A stretch of DNA of 64,000 nucleotides, taken from contig NZ_KB894501.1 of the NCBI RefSeq assembly GCF_000374485.1, positions 96,405 through 160,404 on the forward strand, given 5' to 3'. This stretch comes from Algicola sagamiensis DSM 14643 (lineage in GTDB: Bacteria > Pseudomonadota > Gammaproteobacteria > Enterobacterales > Alteromonadaceae). Made by a program: the position numbers and the translations under genes. Below are positions 36,155 to 45,878 of the stretch, in pieces (position 1 is the stretch's first letter; each line of letters begins with the position of its first letter). The notes under the pieces are model-generated. The model ran no database searches and had not been told where the DNA came from. It saw only the letters and a list, made by a program, of their open reading frames with translations.

Positions 36155-37672
36155 TTATGCAACAGCATCATGTTCGGATGATTGAACCGGAAAAGAAATC
36201 GTAAATGTTGTTCCGCTACCAATTTCGCTTTCGACATCAATTGTGGCGTTATGGCTTTCTAGAATACTATAAGATATTGAGAGGCCGAGACCTGTTCCTA
36301 CACCTACAGGCTTCGTGGTAAAAAATGGAGTGAATAGCTTACTGATACTTTCTTCATCAATGCCGCACCCTGTATCGCTAATGCTGACATGGGACTTTTT
36401 ACCATCATCCCAAGTGGTAATCGTAATTGTGCCTCTCTCTTCATCATCGATAGCTTGGCTTGCATTGACAAGTAAATTGACGAAAACCTGCTGTAACTGA
36501 CCCATATTTCCCGATATGTATTTTGTACTTCGGTAGTCTTCATTCACGGAGCATTTGTATTTCAGCTCATTCCAGACGAGTTTCAGTGATGCTTGAATGC
36601 ACTCATTGACGTTGATACTGTCCAGCGTATCTGTGGAGGAGTGGGAGAATGTTTTCAGCCCTGATACTATTTCCTTGACACGAACGAGTCCATTTTTTGA
36701 GGAGTCGAGCAGCTCGTCCAAATCTTCTAAGATGAATGATAAGTCTTCGTCTTCACAATAATCAGATAGTTCTTGCAGTTTTTCTGGTTTTGCTTCCTTA
36801 ATATTTTCCATCATGAGAAGCGGCTTTTTTAATGCAATTAAATATTCGTTTAATGACTCGATATTGCTTAAGACAAAGCCGACAGGATTATTGATTTCAT
36901 GTGCAACACCAGCGGCGAGTTGTCCAACAGAAGCCATCTTCTCAGATTGAAAGAGTTGTGACTGCGCTTGCTCAAGTTTCTGATATGCCTTTTCTAGCTC
37001 TGAAAACCTTTTCTTTAATTGAAGCTCCTGTACTTTATCTTGAAGCGTGAGGCTCAGAATGATCCTGCTAGACTCAAGTGTTTGTAAACGGTAGATATCG
37101 ACTTCCGACTCATCGAGAAAAAACAGACATATGTCATAACTTTTTTTGGATAGCGATAGCGGAAATGCAGAAAAGAAGCCAGGAAAGCCGTCTTCTTTCC
37201 ATGATGGGTAATATGTTTCGGCTTCCAGTAGTTGGCTTTCGTTGTTGTTATCTGCCAAGTCACTAATGATCGATTCAAATTGAATTCGATTTAATATACT
37301 AGGGGAGCTTTGAACAATACGTTTTAGTGCTTCATTTGTACCTCGAATGGATGCTTTTTGTAATTGAAGATCGTCCTTTGAAATATCACAAAAGAGACTA
37401 ATACTGTTGTTTAAAAAATCTGTACTTTTACTTAGAAAAATGTCGATCATGGCGCTGATCGTTTCTTCATTAAAAGCAATTGTCGCGACTGCAGTTAAGA
37501 ACTCAAGCTGAATTTCTTTGACGACCAAGTCAGACTGTAAGTTCTCTAATTTTATTTCATACTGAGCAAACTCATGCTTTTTCTCTTCGAGCAACTTATC
37601 CGTGATTTTACGGAGCTCTTTTTCTTTTTCCAGCGCTTGAATCAGCAAAGCTTCGCGATTATTGTCTGCCAT
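36155..37672 (-). CDS. Soluble sensor histidine kinase
   Basis: The 505 residues have no membrane segment. An N-terminal coiled coil (1-60) and a GAF-like region (about 65-205) are followed by a second coiled coil (about 215-245), then a HisKA domain with the phospho-acceptor His258 in GVAHEINNPVGF and a HATPase domain. The latter shows the N box VFVNLLVNASQAI, G1 ISDTGCGID and G2 GVGTGLGLSIS. No response regulator lies beside it, so it is an orphan kinase here; it is transcribed toward the island. Confidence 0.88.
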   Translation of the reverse strand: MADNNREALLIQALEKEKELRKITDKLLEEKKHEFAQYEIKLENLQSDLVVKEIQLEFLTAVATIAFNEETISAMIDIFLSKSTDFLNNSISLFCDISKDDLQLQKASIRGTNEALKRIVQSSPSILNRIQFESIISDLADNNNESQLLEAETYYPSWKEDGFPGFFSAFPLSLSKKSYDICLFFLDESEVDIYRLQTLESSRIILSLTLQDKVQELQLKKRFSELEKAYQKLEQAQSQLFQSEKMASVGQLAAGVAHEINNPVGFVLSNIESLNEYLIALKKPLLMMENIKEAKPEKLQELSDYCEDEDLSFILEDLDELLDSSKNGLVRVKEIVSGLKTFSHSSTDTLDSINVNECIQASLKLVWNELKYKCSVNEDYRSTKYISGNMGQLQQVFVNLLVNASQAIDDEERGTITITTWDDGKKSHVSISDTGCGIDEESISKLFTPFFTTKPVGVGTGLGLSISYSILESHNATIDVESEIGSGTTFTISFPVQSSEHDAVA

Positions 37673-37735
37673 TTTTCTGAAAGACTGTCATTTTTAGGTA
37701 AACTATAGCTTATTCATGATAAAATCGACTAGTTT

Positions 37736-38527
37736 ATGCCGTTTATCGATTCACATTGTCATCTGGACTTTCCTGACTTTGACCAAGACAGGGATGAGGT
37801 CATTCAATCCTGTCAGAAGCAAGGGATCGTACGTTGTATTCTACCAGGAACTTCACACCTTCAAATGGAAAAACAGCTAGCACTCAAGGGGGCTTACCCA
37901 GACTGGATCGACATCGCTTTTGGGCTTCATCCCTATATGATTGAATCCCAAAAAAAAGAAGATGTTGAGGCAATTTCCAAGATGATTGCAAGCCATTCAA
38001 AAACGATAGTTGCACTTGGAGAAATTGGATTAGATAAACGTTTTCCATTGTGGGAAGAGCAGGTGAGGGTTTTTGAAAGGCAGGTTGAACTGGCCCAAGA
38101 TTTCCAACTGCCTTTGATCCTACATCATCAGAAGTCACAAGATACGATGCTTGGTATTTTACGAAAAAAGGGATTCTCTCATGGGGGCGTGATCCATGCT
38201 TTTTCTGGGAGTTTGCAGCAAGCGCAGCAGTGGCTAGCACTTGGATTTAAACTTGGACTGGGGGGAACGGTGACCTATCTCAGAGCACAAAAAACAAGAC
38301 AGGTTGTGAAAGAACTCCCACTTGATTCGTTTGTGTTAGAAACAGACGCGCCGGATATGCCTGTTTATGGGTATCAGGGGCAAAGAAATTCACCTGAGCG
38401 TTTACTCAACGTTTTTCAATCGCTCACTTCGCTAAGAAATGAAGATGGCAGTGTCATCGAACGACAAGTTTATCAAAATACATGTGATATCTTTGGATCA
38501 GTAAAGCCGCTCGGTGATGATTTGTGA
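37736..38527 (+). CDS. TatD-family metal-dependent hydrolase (YjjV-like)
   Basis: The 263 residues carry the metal motifs FIDSHCHLDF at the N-terminus, LGEIGLD at about 100, LHHQKS at about 132, IHAFSG and LETDAPDMP at about 203. TatD proteins are 3'-5' exonucleases or deaminase-like hydrolases; the exact substrate of the YjjV branch is not established. The 3' end overlaps the convergent ytjB-like gene by 30 bases. Confidence 0.88.
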   Translation: MPFIDSHCHLDFPDFDQDRDEVIQSCQKQGIVRCILPGTSHLQMEKQLALKGAYPDWIDIAFGLHPYMIESQKKEDVEAISKMIASHSKTIVALGEIGLDKRFPLWEEQVRVFERQVELAQDFQLPLILHHQKSQDTMLGILRKKGFSHGGVIHAFSGSLQQAQQWLALGFKLGLGGTVTYLRAQKTRQVVKELPLDSFVLETDAPDMPVYGYQGQRNSPERLLNVFQSLTSLRNEDGSVIERQVYQNTCDIFGSVKPLGDDL

Positions 38528-39040
38528 CAGCATCCTTGCAATAATAATCCCCATGTTGACCGCAAAAATCAGGAAGAGCCATGCATATTCATCAGAGGGC
38601 TGGTTCATCATTTTCATTGTCAGCTCAAGATCTTTAAAGTTATAACTGACTTTCAGGTACCCGAGAATATTTCTTTCCTCATCACGGATCTCTTGAAGGA
38701 TGGGTTTCATTGCGCGTTCTGGATGGTATCGAAACCGCTCTTTTGTGAGCAATGCATGTGGTGTCTGGTAGACAATAGTGCCATTTGGATTATGTAGGAT
38801 CACATCTTCTATCATGGGAGACTGCACAAGAGCCAGACACAAGCTTTCAATCATCGACTTATTATTTTGAGAAAGTGCTGTTTGAAGGAGATTTGATGAA
38901 TGACCTAGCATTTCCCGAAAGACTTGCTCAGATTGTGTCATCTGGATTTGAGATTTTTCCTGTAAAACCTGATGCCAGCCGAAAAAAACAACAAACCCAA
39001 GGCCGATAACAAGTAAAGATTTCCAGAGCTTTTTGATCAT
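38498..39040 (-). CDS. YtjB/Smp-like membrane protein
   Basis: Inner-membrane protein with two membrane segments (about 6-22 and 150-170) flanking a periplasmic sensor-like domain with IVYQTPHALLTKERF. Divergence from serB is the same arrangement as smp (ytjB) and serB in E. coli, and Vibrio AhpA belongs to this family; the call relies on context plus architecture. ATG 39040 was chosen over an in-frame TTG at 39064. Confidence 0.7.
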   Translation of the reverse strand: MIKKLWKSLLVIGLGFVVFFGWHQVLQEKSQIQMTQSEQVFREMLGHSSNLLQTALSQNNKSMIESLCLALVQSPMIEDVILHNPNGTIVYQTPHALLTKERFRYHPERAMKPILQEIRDEERNILGYLKVSYNFKDLELTMKMMNQPSDEYAWLFLIFAVNMGIIIARMLSQIITERLY

Positions 39041-39087
39041 GAGAAAATAAGATGGAAACAGCAATCAATCATAAGGATAAGCATAGC

Positions 39088-40122
39088 ATGACAAAAATAG
39101 TGCTGTCGCCAGCTTCATCAGAGCAATCTTGTATCGAGATGATTTATGAACAATGTTCGCTAAGTTCTTGCTTGCTATTGCAATGGCAGACAGATCACTT
39201 TGTCCCATTCCATTTTGCCGAACAGCAACAAAAAAATAAACGGTTGATAATATGGGATAGTCAGCTTACCGCACAGCAGTTTCTGGATTGCTGGCAAGGT
39301 ACCCTTCAGTATCAAGCCTTATCGATTCATATCTCAAAACCTCATGTTGATTTATCGCCTTCTGTTGTCATCACACTCAAAGAAGATACCGATGAATGGG
39401 CGTTAAGACCGACGCTTACGCAGTTTTTTTCAAAGATAAATACCTCTGGTTGGACACTTCAATCTCATTCACCAAAGTTGCAGCAACCGGGTTTGCTTGT
39501 GATGGATATGGACTCTACGGCAATTCAAATTGAGTGCATTGATGAAATGGCGAAGCTGGCTGGTGTTGGTGATCAAGTTGTCGAAATCACGCGTCGTGCA
39601 ATGTTGGGGGAAATTGATTTTGATGAAAGTCTACGGCAACGCGTCGGATTGCTTGTGGGGTTACCACAGGAAGTGATTGAATCAATGCTGAAAAATTTGC
39701 CATTGATGCCAGGTCTCCAGCAACTTGTACAAACGCTGAAGCAACATGAATGGAAAATTGTGATTGCATCAGGTGGCTTTACTTACTTCACAGAGTATTT
39801 AAAACGAGAACTACAATTGGATAAAACGGTTGCAAATATATTGGAAATGACTGAAGGGAAACTGACAGGAGAGGTTCTCGGGGCGATCGTGAATGCGCAA
39901 ATGAAAGCCGATGTTCTCCGTGACTGTTGCGATCAGTGGGGATTAAAGGGCGAACAAACGGTTGCAATTGGTGATGGGGCCAATGATCTGGTGATGATTG
40001 AAGCCGCAGGGTTAGGGGTTGCATTCCATGCGAAGCCAACAGTCAATGCACAAACCTTGTCGAATATCCAATCAGGGTCACTGCTACAACTTTTGTATCT
40101 TATGGAAGGTGATGCATGTTAA
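39088..40122 (+). CDS. serB: Phosphoserine phosphatase SerB
   Basis: HAD-family enzyme for the last step of serine synthesis. The 344 residues have an N-terminal regulatory part and the catalytic domain from about 135: motif I DMDSTAIQIECIDE (nucleophile and acid Asp), motif II IASGGFT, motif III Lys in MKADVL and motif IV GDGANDLVMI. ATG 39088 with AAGGAT upstream is preferred to ATG 39052. The stop overlaps the following hydrolase start by seven bases. Confidence 0.93.
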   Translation: MTKIVLSPASSEQSCIEMIYEQCSLSSCLLLQWQTDHFVPFHFAEQQQKNKRLIIWDSQLTAQQFLDCWQGTLQYQALSIHISKPHVDLSPSVVITLKEDTDEWALRPTLTQFFSKINTSGWTLQSHSPKLQQPGLLVMDMDSTAIQIECIDEMAKLAGVGDQVVEITRRAMLGEIDFDESLRQRVGLLVGLPQEVIESMLKNLPLMPGLQQLVQTLKQHEWKIVIASGGFTYFTEYLKRELQLDKTVANILEMTEGKLTGEVLGAIVNAQMKADVLRDCCDQWGLKGEQTVAIGDGANDLVMIEAAGLGVAFHAKPTVNAQTLSNIQSGSLLQLLYLMEGDAC

Positions 40123-41009
40123 CGCAAAAGTCGGAATTTATTATGGTGAATGAGCACCAGCTGCATTTACGTCATATTTTTAAGGAAACAGGCGGGCAGC
40201 CTGTTTTAATGGTCCATGGCGCAATCGAAAACGGAAGAATTTTTTATACAGAATCAGGCAAAGGACTTGCTTGTTATTTGGCAGAGCAAGGTTTTGATGT
40301 TTATGTCGCTGACCTGCGCGGTCGTGGTGATTGTGAACCAAGGCTACAGCCTTTTGATAACTATGGACAATATGAATCCATTAATGAAGATTTACCTGAA
40401 ACCATCCGGACATTAGCAGAACGAACTGGTCAAACCGTTCACCTGGTTGCACATAGCTGGGGTGGCGTATTGTTGACAGCTGCGATGGCACGTTATCCAG
40501 ATTTATTACCAAGGGTTCGCTCAAAAGTCTATTTTGGTACGAAGCGACATATTTCTGTTTTTAGTCTCGAACGTTTGATCAAAATCGAATTACTTTGGTG
40601 TCGTTTTGGTCCCTGGGTCTCCAAAAGAATTGGCTATCTCCCTGCAAAAAAATGGGGGATGGGTTCGGATGATGAGACAATTGATTCATTGGCCCATTCG
40701 TCTGCATGGGTGAAAGAAATACACTGGCGAGATCCTCATGATGAATTTGATTACGCAGCTGCGTGCCAGGGTATTACATGGCCACCAAGTTTGTTTCTCG
40801 CTGGAGAAAATGATTCTTTACTTGGACATCCAACCGATGTTCAACGGTTCATCAAAGAGTCAAATAATCTTTGTGCGGAATATCGTCTGCTGTCCGTGGC
40901 AAATGGAAGCGCATTAGATTATGACCATATCAATATACTGACCCATCCAAAAGCAGTGAACGATCACTTTCCTCAAATTTTAAATTGGTACTTGGCATTG
41001 AGCCACTAA
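40116..41009 (+). CDS. Alpha/beta hydrolase
   Basis: The 297 residues show the alpha/beta hydrolase fold: oxyanion strand VLMVHGAIENG, ADLRGRGDCEP, nucleophile elbow VAHSWGG (Ser at about 110), acid Asp in LAGENDSLLGHP and the final His in DYDHINILTHP. Overlap with serB suggests coupled translation. The substrate is not readable; lipase- or lactonase-like activity is possible. Confidence 0.82.
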   Translation: MLTQKSEFIMVNEHQLHLRHIFKETGGQPVLMVHGAIENGRIFYTESGKGLACYLAEQGFDVYVADLRGRGDCEPRLQPFDNYGQYESINEDLPETIRTLAERTGQTVHLVAHSWGGVLLTAAMARYPDLLPRVRSKVYFGTKRHISVFSLERLIKIELLWCRFGPWVSKRIGYLPAKKWGMGSDDETIDSLAHSSAWVKEIHWRDPHDEFDYAAACQGITWPPSLFLAGENDSLLGHPTDVQRFIKESNNLCAEYRLLSVANGSALDYDHINILTHPKAVNDHFPQILNWYLALSH

Positions 41010-41079
41010 GTCACGCTATGGTTAGGATCTATTGCTCTTTCATCTGAAATACCGTGGATTTTCAGAAGGTCTTCTGACC

Positions 41080-43599
41080 TTAATATTGGAAAGGACGCGA
41101 GGTTCCAATTAGGGCTTTGCGTTTTTTCTGTTGCTTAAGAATGGTATCAAGTGGCGCTTTTTCTTCAGCGAGTACTTTATCGGTAATATCGATGAGATCG
41201 CCAATGCCTACCACACTCCATAGATCCTCTTCAACGACTCTGGCTTTATGAATAGCGTAGTGACTAATATAGCTCAGCTCCTTTGCAATAAAATCCATAT
41301 CTGGCCGACCTGTACGTGAGATGTAAAGCCGATAGGCGATAAATATCCCCTCAGATGTAGAACGATCAATAAAGCTGCCTAAAGGATTTAGCCCTTTCAT
41401 TTGAAAGTCATAGATGCTTTCTGGTGCTTTCGTTACATCATCTGGAATAAAGAGAAAGAGATCACTGGATACTGGTCGAGAATGCCGCTTCAATGTCTTT
41501 AATTTGGTCCCTAATGTACCATTGAGTACATTATCTTTGGATAATGGATAAGTTGTTGCCATTGACTCTTCGTTATCTGGAAGCTGTATCACAGCTTGGA
41601 ACGGCGTTGGATAACGTCCGTGGGCAACCGTATTAATCTGCAAACGAACCCCTTTTCGGTGGATGAAAAATGGTGTGTTGTAGATACAGTTGACGAGCAT
41701 ATTTCTTAATGCCTGAGATAAACCAGGGATCTTCGGTGCATCTTCCGCTGCAGTGAGTTTATTCCGGTTACTCGCAATGAGCTGTTGGAAGAATAGTCGA
41801 GCGGAATGCTGTCCCTTTTGCTCGTAAACTCGCAAGTTAATAATCGGCATTTTTTGGCTAACACCGACAACTTCATAAGGCATTCGAATGAGTTTATATT
41901 TTTTGGTTAATTGCTGAAATTCATGAAAATCGACTAATAAAATATCACCTTTTTTGACATCGATGCGATGATCTAATTCGACCTGTAAACCTTTTGTTGA
42001 AAAGTCCCGAGTCGTCCCATCACTTTCTCCGACATTTGGCATTTCCACCATGACCTTTGACTTATAGAGATAGCGTGATTCGGTTCGAAGGTTCACGTAC
42101 TCCATCGCGACTTCTTCAAACGGAGGGTATGCTTTTAAACGGTGATGCCCAAAGGGCTTGAGGTTATTGACTTTGCCTTTATCGAACTCAAAAACTTTGT
42201 ATTTCTCAAGACAATCAGCCTGGGTTAAATTCGTCAGCAAAGCAACGCAATTCACACCTTGAATCACATGTTGTACTCTGGCAGATGGCGGCCGGTTCTG
42301 TCGTTTTACCTCATCACTTGCTGTATCCGGAATACTTAAAGGCATAAAAGCTTCCTCTGCTGAGCTCGGAAGGACTTGGAACTTAAAGACATGCCAATCT
42401 GACTTTGAAGCACCAAATCCAATAAACAGAGAAAACAAATCTGGATTTTGACTCAGCTCATCTATGGTTGCGCTATAGAAAAATTTTCGTTTTTTTGACC
42501 AATGACAGAACGTAAACAAGAGTGATTCGTAGGGCATTTTACCTGATGTTATCTTGTCCATGCGTGCCTTATTAAAGACTTCGGACAGAACAATATGGTT
42601 TTGCTCATCTCGCCAATATAAAAGAGCGCCTTTGTTGTTTTCGTTGGTCAGTATTGCAGCAGGAATATAACGATCTTTTGTCTTTTTGATATAAACAGGC
42701 AGGGAATTGATCCGCGGCACATAGTACTGCTCATACCCTTTGATTTTAACGGCATGAATGGTATTGTCCAAATTCACCTTATAACGCCGTTTATTTCCGT
42801 TAATAAACCTTTCTAAAAACTCATCGAAGACTTTTAAATCTTGATCATCAGCACGTTTCATTCTCAGATATTTCGCGCTATCGATCACATCAATCGCAAC
42901 AATTTCATATCGAACGGCTTCTTTTAGACCTAAAGTGTATTCTTGCTCCAACCCTCGGAAGTGAATACCAACTTTTTGCCCAACCCCGAATGCAGCACTG
43001 GTCATGACTTTGGCTTTACAACCGCCAACTGAAAGATCACTTGTTGATGCATTAAATGTTTTGCCATCCAAAGTTTCAAGTTCGATAGAAATGGAGTAGT
43101 TCATGCGTTCTTCAGCACGTGAACCATAACTCGCGAACTCAATGAATTGGGCCTGAAATAATGTACTTTGTTGTGGTTCTTCTTTTTTCTCTGTGTTTTT
43201 TGTTGGTTCGGTATCTTTTGCTTTTAAGCGTTTTTCTTGATCACGCTTATGCATGACGCGGTGGTTATTTTCAGCGGCGATGACATCTTCATAAACACCA
43301 ATGGTATAACCGCCATATGTATTAATTCCTTTCTCGAAGCGTTTAATCGCAATTTCGTCAAGATAATGCTGTTTGCCTTGGTGATCATAAGGTTTCACTT
43401 CTCCATCGACATGTCCTCGTAAATCAATAAATCGATTACAAGGTTGGCCGAGTCGTTTCAGCTCCATTTTGATGAGAAATTGCTTGGGTTTTGGTAGGTC
43501 GTGGGTAACTGACTGAAAGACAATATCAAAGTCTGGCTCACTCAATACTGGTTTGAGCCTGTCAATGATACCTTGGAATTCTTCTAGTCCCGTCGCCAT
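41080..43599 (-). CDS. Large protein with two PilZ domains
   Basis: Predicted c-di-GMP effector of 839 residues without membrane segments. Two PilZ motifs are visible: RAEERMNYS with TSDLSVGG at about 160-200, and RTESRYLYKS with TRDFSTKG at about 498-530. Both keep the RxxxR and D/N-x-S-x-x-G ligand residues. The remaining parts are unrecognised. It stands alone between an alpha/beta hydrolase and radA. With CsgD, a second PilZ protein and an HD-GYP-like regulator in this window, a link to biofilm or motility is plausible. Confidence 0.82.
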   Translation of the reverse strand: MATGLEEFQGIIDRLKPVLSEPDFDIVFQSVTHDLPKPKQFLIKMELKRLGQPCNRFIDLRGHVDGEVKPYDHQGKQHYLDEIAIKRFEKGINTYGGYTIGVYEDVIAAENNHRVMHKRDQEKRLKAKDTEPTKNTEKKEEPQQSTLFQAQFIEFASYGSRAEERMNYSISIELETLDGKTFNASTSDLSVGGCKAKVMTSAAFGVGQKVGIHFRGLEQEYTLGLKEAVRYEIVAIDVIDSAKYLRMKRADDQDLKVFDEFLERFINGNKRRYKVNLDNTIHAVKIKGYEQYYVPRINSLPVYIKKTKDRYIPAAILTNENNKGALLYWRDEQNHIVLSEVFNKARMDKITSGKMPYESLLFTFCHWSKKRKFFYSATIDELSQNPDLFSLFIGFGASKSDWHVFKFQVLPSSAEEAFMPLSIPDTASDEVKRQNRPPSARVQHVIQGVNCVALLTNLTQADCLEKYKVFEFDKGKVNNLKPFGHHRLKAYPPFEEVAMEYVNLRTESRYLYKSKVMVEMPNVGESDGTTRDFSTKGLQVELDHRIDVKKGDILLVDFHEFQQLTKKYKLIRMPYEVVGVSQKMPIINLRVYEQKGQHSARLFFQQLIASNRNKLTAAEDAPKIPGLSQALRNMLVNCIYNTPFFIHRKGVRLQINTVAHGRYPTPFQAVIQLPDNEESMATTYPLSKDNVLNGTLGTKLKTLKRHSRPVSSDLFLFIPDDVTKAPESIYDFQMKGLNPLGSFIDRSTSEGIFIAYRLYISRTGRPDMDFIAKELSYISHYAIHKARVVEEDLWSVVGIGDLIDITDKVLAEEKAPLDTILKQQKKRKALIGTSRPFQY

Positions 43600-43723
43600 A
43601 CAACAACTATCTCGCTTGATGATGCGCTTTCAATTGAAAAATGCCTCTAATATATTTATCGTGTCAAAACTTTATAATTGCAATATGTAAAGGCAAGAAT
43701 TGTGCCTGAATTCGCAAACAGTT

Positions 43724-45079
43724 ATGGCAAAAAATAAAACAGCTTATGTATGTTCAGATTGTGGGTCTGAATATCCAAGGTGGCAAGGTCAATGCACCGA
43801 TTGTAAAGCCTGGAATACAATTTCCGAACTTCGGATCCCAAAACGACCACAAACAACACGTGCCGGTTATGCTGGTGCAACGGATGCAAAGGTTCAAGTC
43901 CTTGGAGAAATCGACTTACAGCAAGTGCCACGCTTTAGTAGTGGTTATGTTGAGCTTGACCGAGTCCTTGGTAGTGGCATTGTTCCTGGATCTGCAATTC
44001 TGATTGGGGGAACGCCTGGTGCAGGTAAAAGTACATTGCTTTTACAAACCATGTGTTACCTCGCAACACAAATGAATGCTCTGTATGTGACTGGGGAAGA
44101 GTCATTACAGCAAGTTGCAATGCGCGCTCATCGTCTAGGCTTACCCACGGATCGTGTCAAAATGTTAGCAGAGACGAGTGTTGAAACGATTTGTCATCTG
44201 GCACAGCAGGAAAAGCCAGGGATCATGGTGATTGACTCGATTCAGGTCATGCATGTTGCAGATATCCAGTCTGCGCCAGGGAGTGTGTCACAAGTCAGAG
44301 AAACGGCAGCTTATCTGACTCGTTTTGCCAAGCAGCATCAAATTGCAATCATCATGGTAGGACATGTAACAAAAGACGGCACGCTTGCGGGGCCAAAAGT
44401 CCTTGAACACTGTATTGATTGCTCAATTATGCTGGATGGTGGCACAGACAGTCGATACAGAACACTTCGGAGTACGAAGAATCGCTTTGGCGCGGTGAAT
44501 GAACTCGGTGTCTTTGCGATGACAGGGGAGGGACTCAAAGAGGTTAAGAACCCATCAGCCATATTTCTGACCCGGACAGATGAGCAGTCTTCAGGAAGCT
44601 CGGTTATGGTCATTTGGGAAGGTACACGACCGTTGCTTGTTGAACTTCAAGCGCTGGTGGATTACTCGCAGCTGAGTAACCCGCGACGCGTCAGTGTAGG
44701 ATTAGAGCAAAATCGTCTTGCTCTCTTACTTGCAGTACTTCATCGTCATGGTGGATTGCAGATGTCAGACCAAGATGTATTTGTAAATGTTGTTGGTGGT
44801 GTTCGTGTGATGGAAACCAGTGCAGATTTAGCGCTGCTCTTTGCGCTTGTATCCAGTTTTAAAGATCAGCCCTTGCCCCATGATTTGGTTGTGTTTGGGG
44901 AAGTGGGGTTGTCTGGAGAAATTCGACCTGTTCCCAGTGGACAGGAGCGTCTTCGTGAAGCGGCAAAGCATGGGTTTAAACGTGCAATTGTACCAAAGGC
45001 AAATATTCCGAGGGAGCCCATTGAAGGAATGACCGTCAATGGTGTCTCAAGATTATCGGATGCGCTAGAGCTCTTGTGA
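43724..45079 (+). CDS. radA: DNA repair protein RadA
   Basis: RecA-like branch-migration ATPase. From ATG 43724 it has 451 residues: zinc finger CSDCGSEYPRWQGQCTDC, Walker A GGTPGAGKST at about 95, the RadA signature KNRFG at about 252 and a C-terminal Lon-like domain ending in SRLSDALELL. The longer in-frame start at 43700 adds eight unconserved residues and was rejected. Confidence 0.96.
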   Translation: MAKNKTAYVCSDCGSEYPRWQGQCTDCKAWNTISELRIPKRPQTTRAGYAGATDAKVQVLGEIDLQQVPRFSSGYVELDRVLGSGIVPGSAILIGGTPGAGKSTLLLQTMCYLATQMNALYVTGEESLQQVAMRAHRLGLPTDRVKMLAETSVETICHLAQQEKPGIMVIDSIQVMHVADIQSAPGSVSQVRETAAYLTRFAKQHQIAIIMVGHVTKDGTLAGPKVLEHCIDCSIMLDGGTDSRYRTLRSTKNRFGAVNELGVFAMTGEGLKEVKNPSAIFLTRTDEQSSGSSVMVIWEGTRPLLVELQALVDYSQLSNPRRVSVGLEQNRLALLLAVLHRHGGLQMSDQDVFVNVVGGVRVMETSADLALLFALVSSFKDQPLPHDLVVFGEVGLSGEIRPVPSGQERLREAAKHGFKRAIVPKANIPREPIEGMTVNGVSRLSDALELL

Positions 45080-45083
45080 TTGG

Positions 45084-45464
45084 CTACTCTTCTTCATCGG
45101 GCTGGACGAGTTGATCCAGTTCTCGATGGAGTAATTCTTCGCTGCCGACATTGAGTTCGATCAGCCGTTTGAGATGGGATGCACTATCCAAGTCTAATTT
45201 GTCACAGAGCAGACCAATGTAGCTTTGATGACAGTGCATGACTGTCATTTGCATTTTAATATCGATATCAGAGCCTGCGAGTTGAAAAAGTAATGTATGT
45301 CTTGCGCCGAGTTTACATTCCCACTTTTCAGGCACTTCAATCAGTGCGCCTTTGAGCGAAAGATCGAGCAAGTGTGTTTCGTATTTGACACCATCACAAT
45401 CGAAAAGAGAGGCGGATGTTGAGAAAATCACACGCGTGAATTTGCGACGTTCTTCCATATTCAA
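45084..45464 (-). CDS. Single PilZ-domain protein
   Basis: The 126 residues are one PilZ domain: ERRKFTRVIF (RxxxR) near the N-terminus and LLDLSLKGALIE (DxSxxG). The usual c-di-GMP ligands are intact. The C-terminus is helical and acidic. It converges on radA with a four-base gap. Function as a small c-di-GMP effector is inferred. Confidence 0.88.
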   Translation of the reverse strand: MNMEERRKFTRVIFSTSASLFDCDGVKYETHLLDLSLKGALIEVPEKWECKLGARHTLLFQLAGSDIDIKMQMTVMHCHQSYIGLLCDKLDLDSASHLKRLIELNVGSEELLHRELDQLVQPDEEE

Positions 45465-45576
45465 GGACCTGTTTCGAGAAAATTAGAAGTACCCATAATA
45501 TGGATAGTATAGTGATGAAGTGAATAATGCAAAGTGCGAGAATTCGATTCTATGAAAACGCATCCCTGCGTCATCT

Positions 45577-45819
45577 TTAAGCGAGAGCTTCGATATGAAT
45601 ATTCTTTTGTTGTAGTAGTTTATGCGTTGCCGTAAAGAAGCAATGTGCATGCTCTTGTGCAATGGATTCATGCCTTAAGAAGCCTTCCTGAATCAACCAG
45701 CGAAAAGTATCTGTTGGGCATTCATCAATATGAATTTTTGCTGGCGCAGGCAATGCTTGAATGGCAAGTTGTGTCAGCATTTTTACTTCAATTTCGAAGT
45801 TATCCTGTGGACTGGACAT
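45577..45819 (-). CDS. Small hypothetical protein
   Basis: The 80 residues (MSSPQDNFEIEVKMLTQLAI and following) are mixed alpha/beta with several His residues in LRHESIAQEHAHCFFTATHK; no family was recognised. It sits in the gap between the response regulator and the PilZ gene on the same strand. GGACAATATG upstream gives only a weak ribosome-binding site. Likely a real gene, judging from composition and open frame. Confidence 0.5.
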   Translation of the reverse strand: MSSPQDNFEIEVKMLTQLAIQALPAPAKIHIDECPTDTFRWLIQEGFLRHESIAQEHAHCFFTATHKLLQQKNIHIEALA

Positions 45820-45878
45820 ATCTTGTTTCCGATCAATTATTTTTAAAATGAACTATTTAACAATAATCACACCAAGGG

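Noticed and set aside
39052..39087. Longer start of SerB at ATG 39052
   Set aside because: The 12 extra residues are unlike SerB, and ATG 39088 is preceded by AAGGAT; this choice is not certain.
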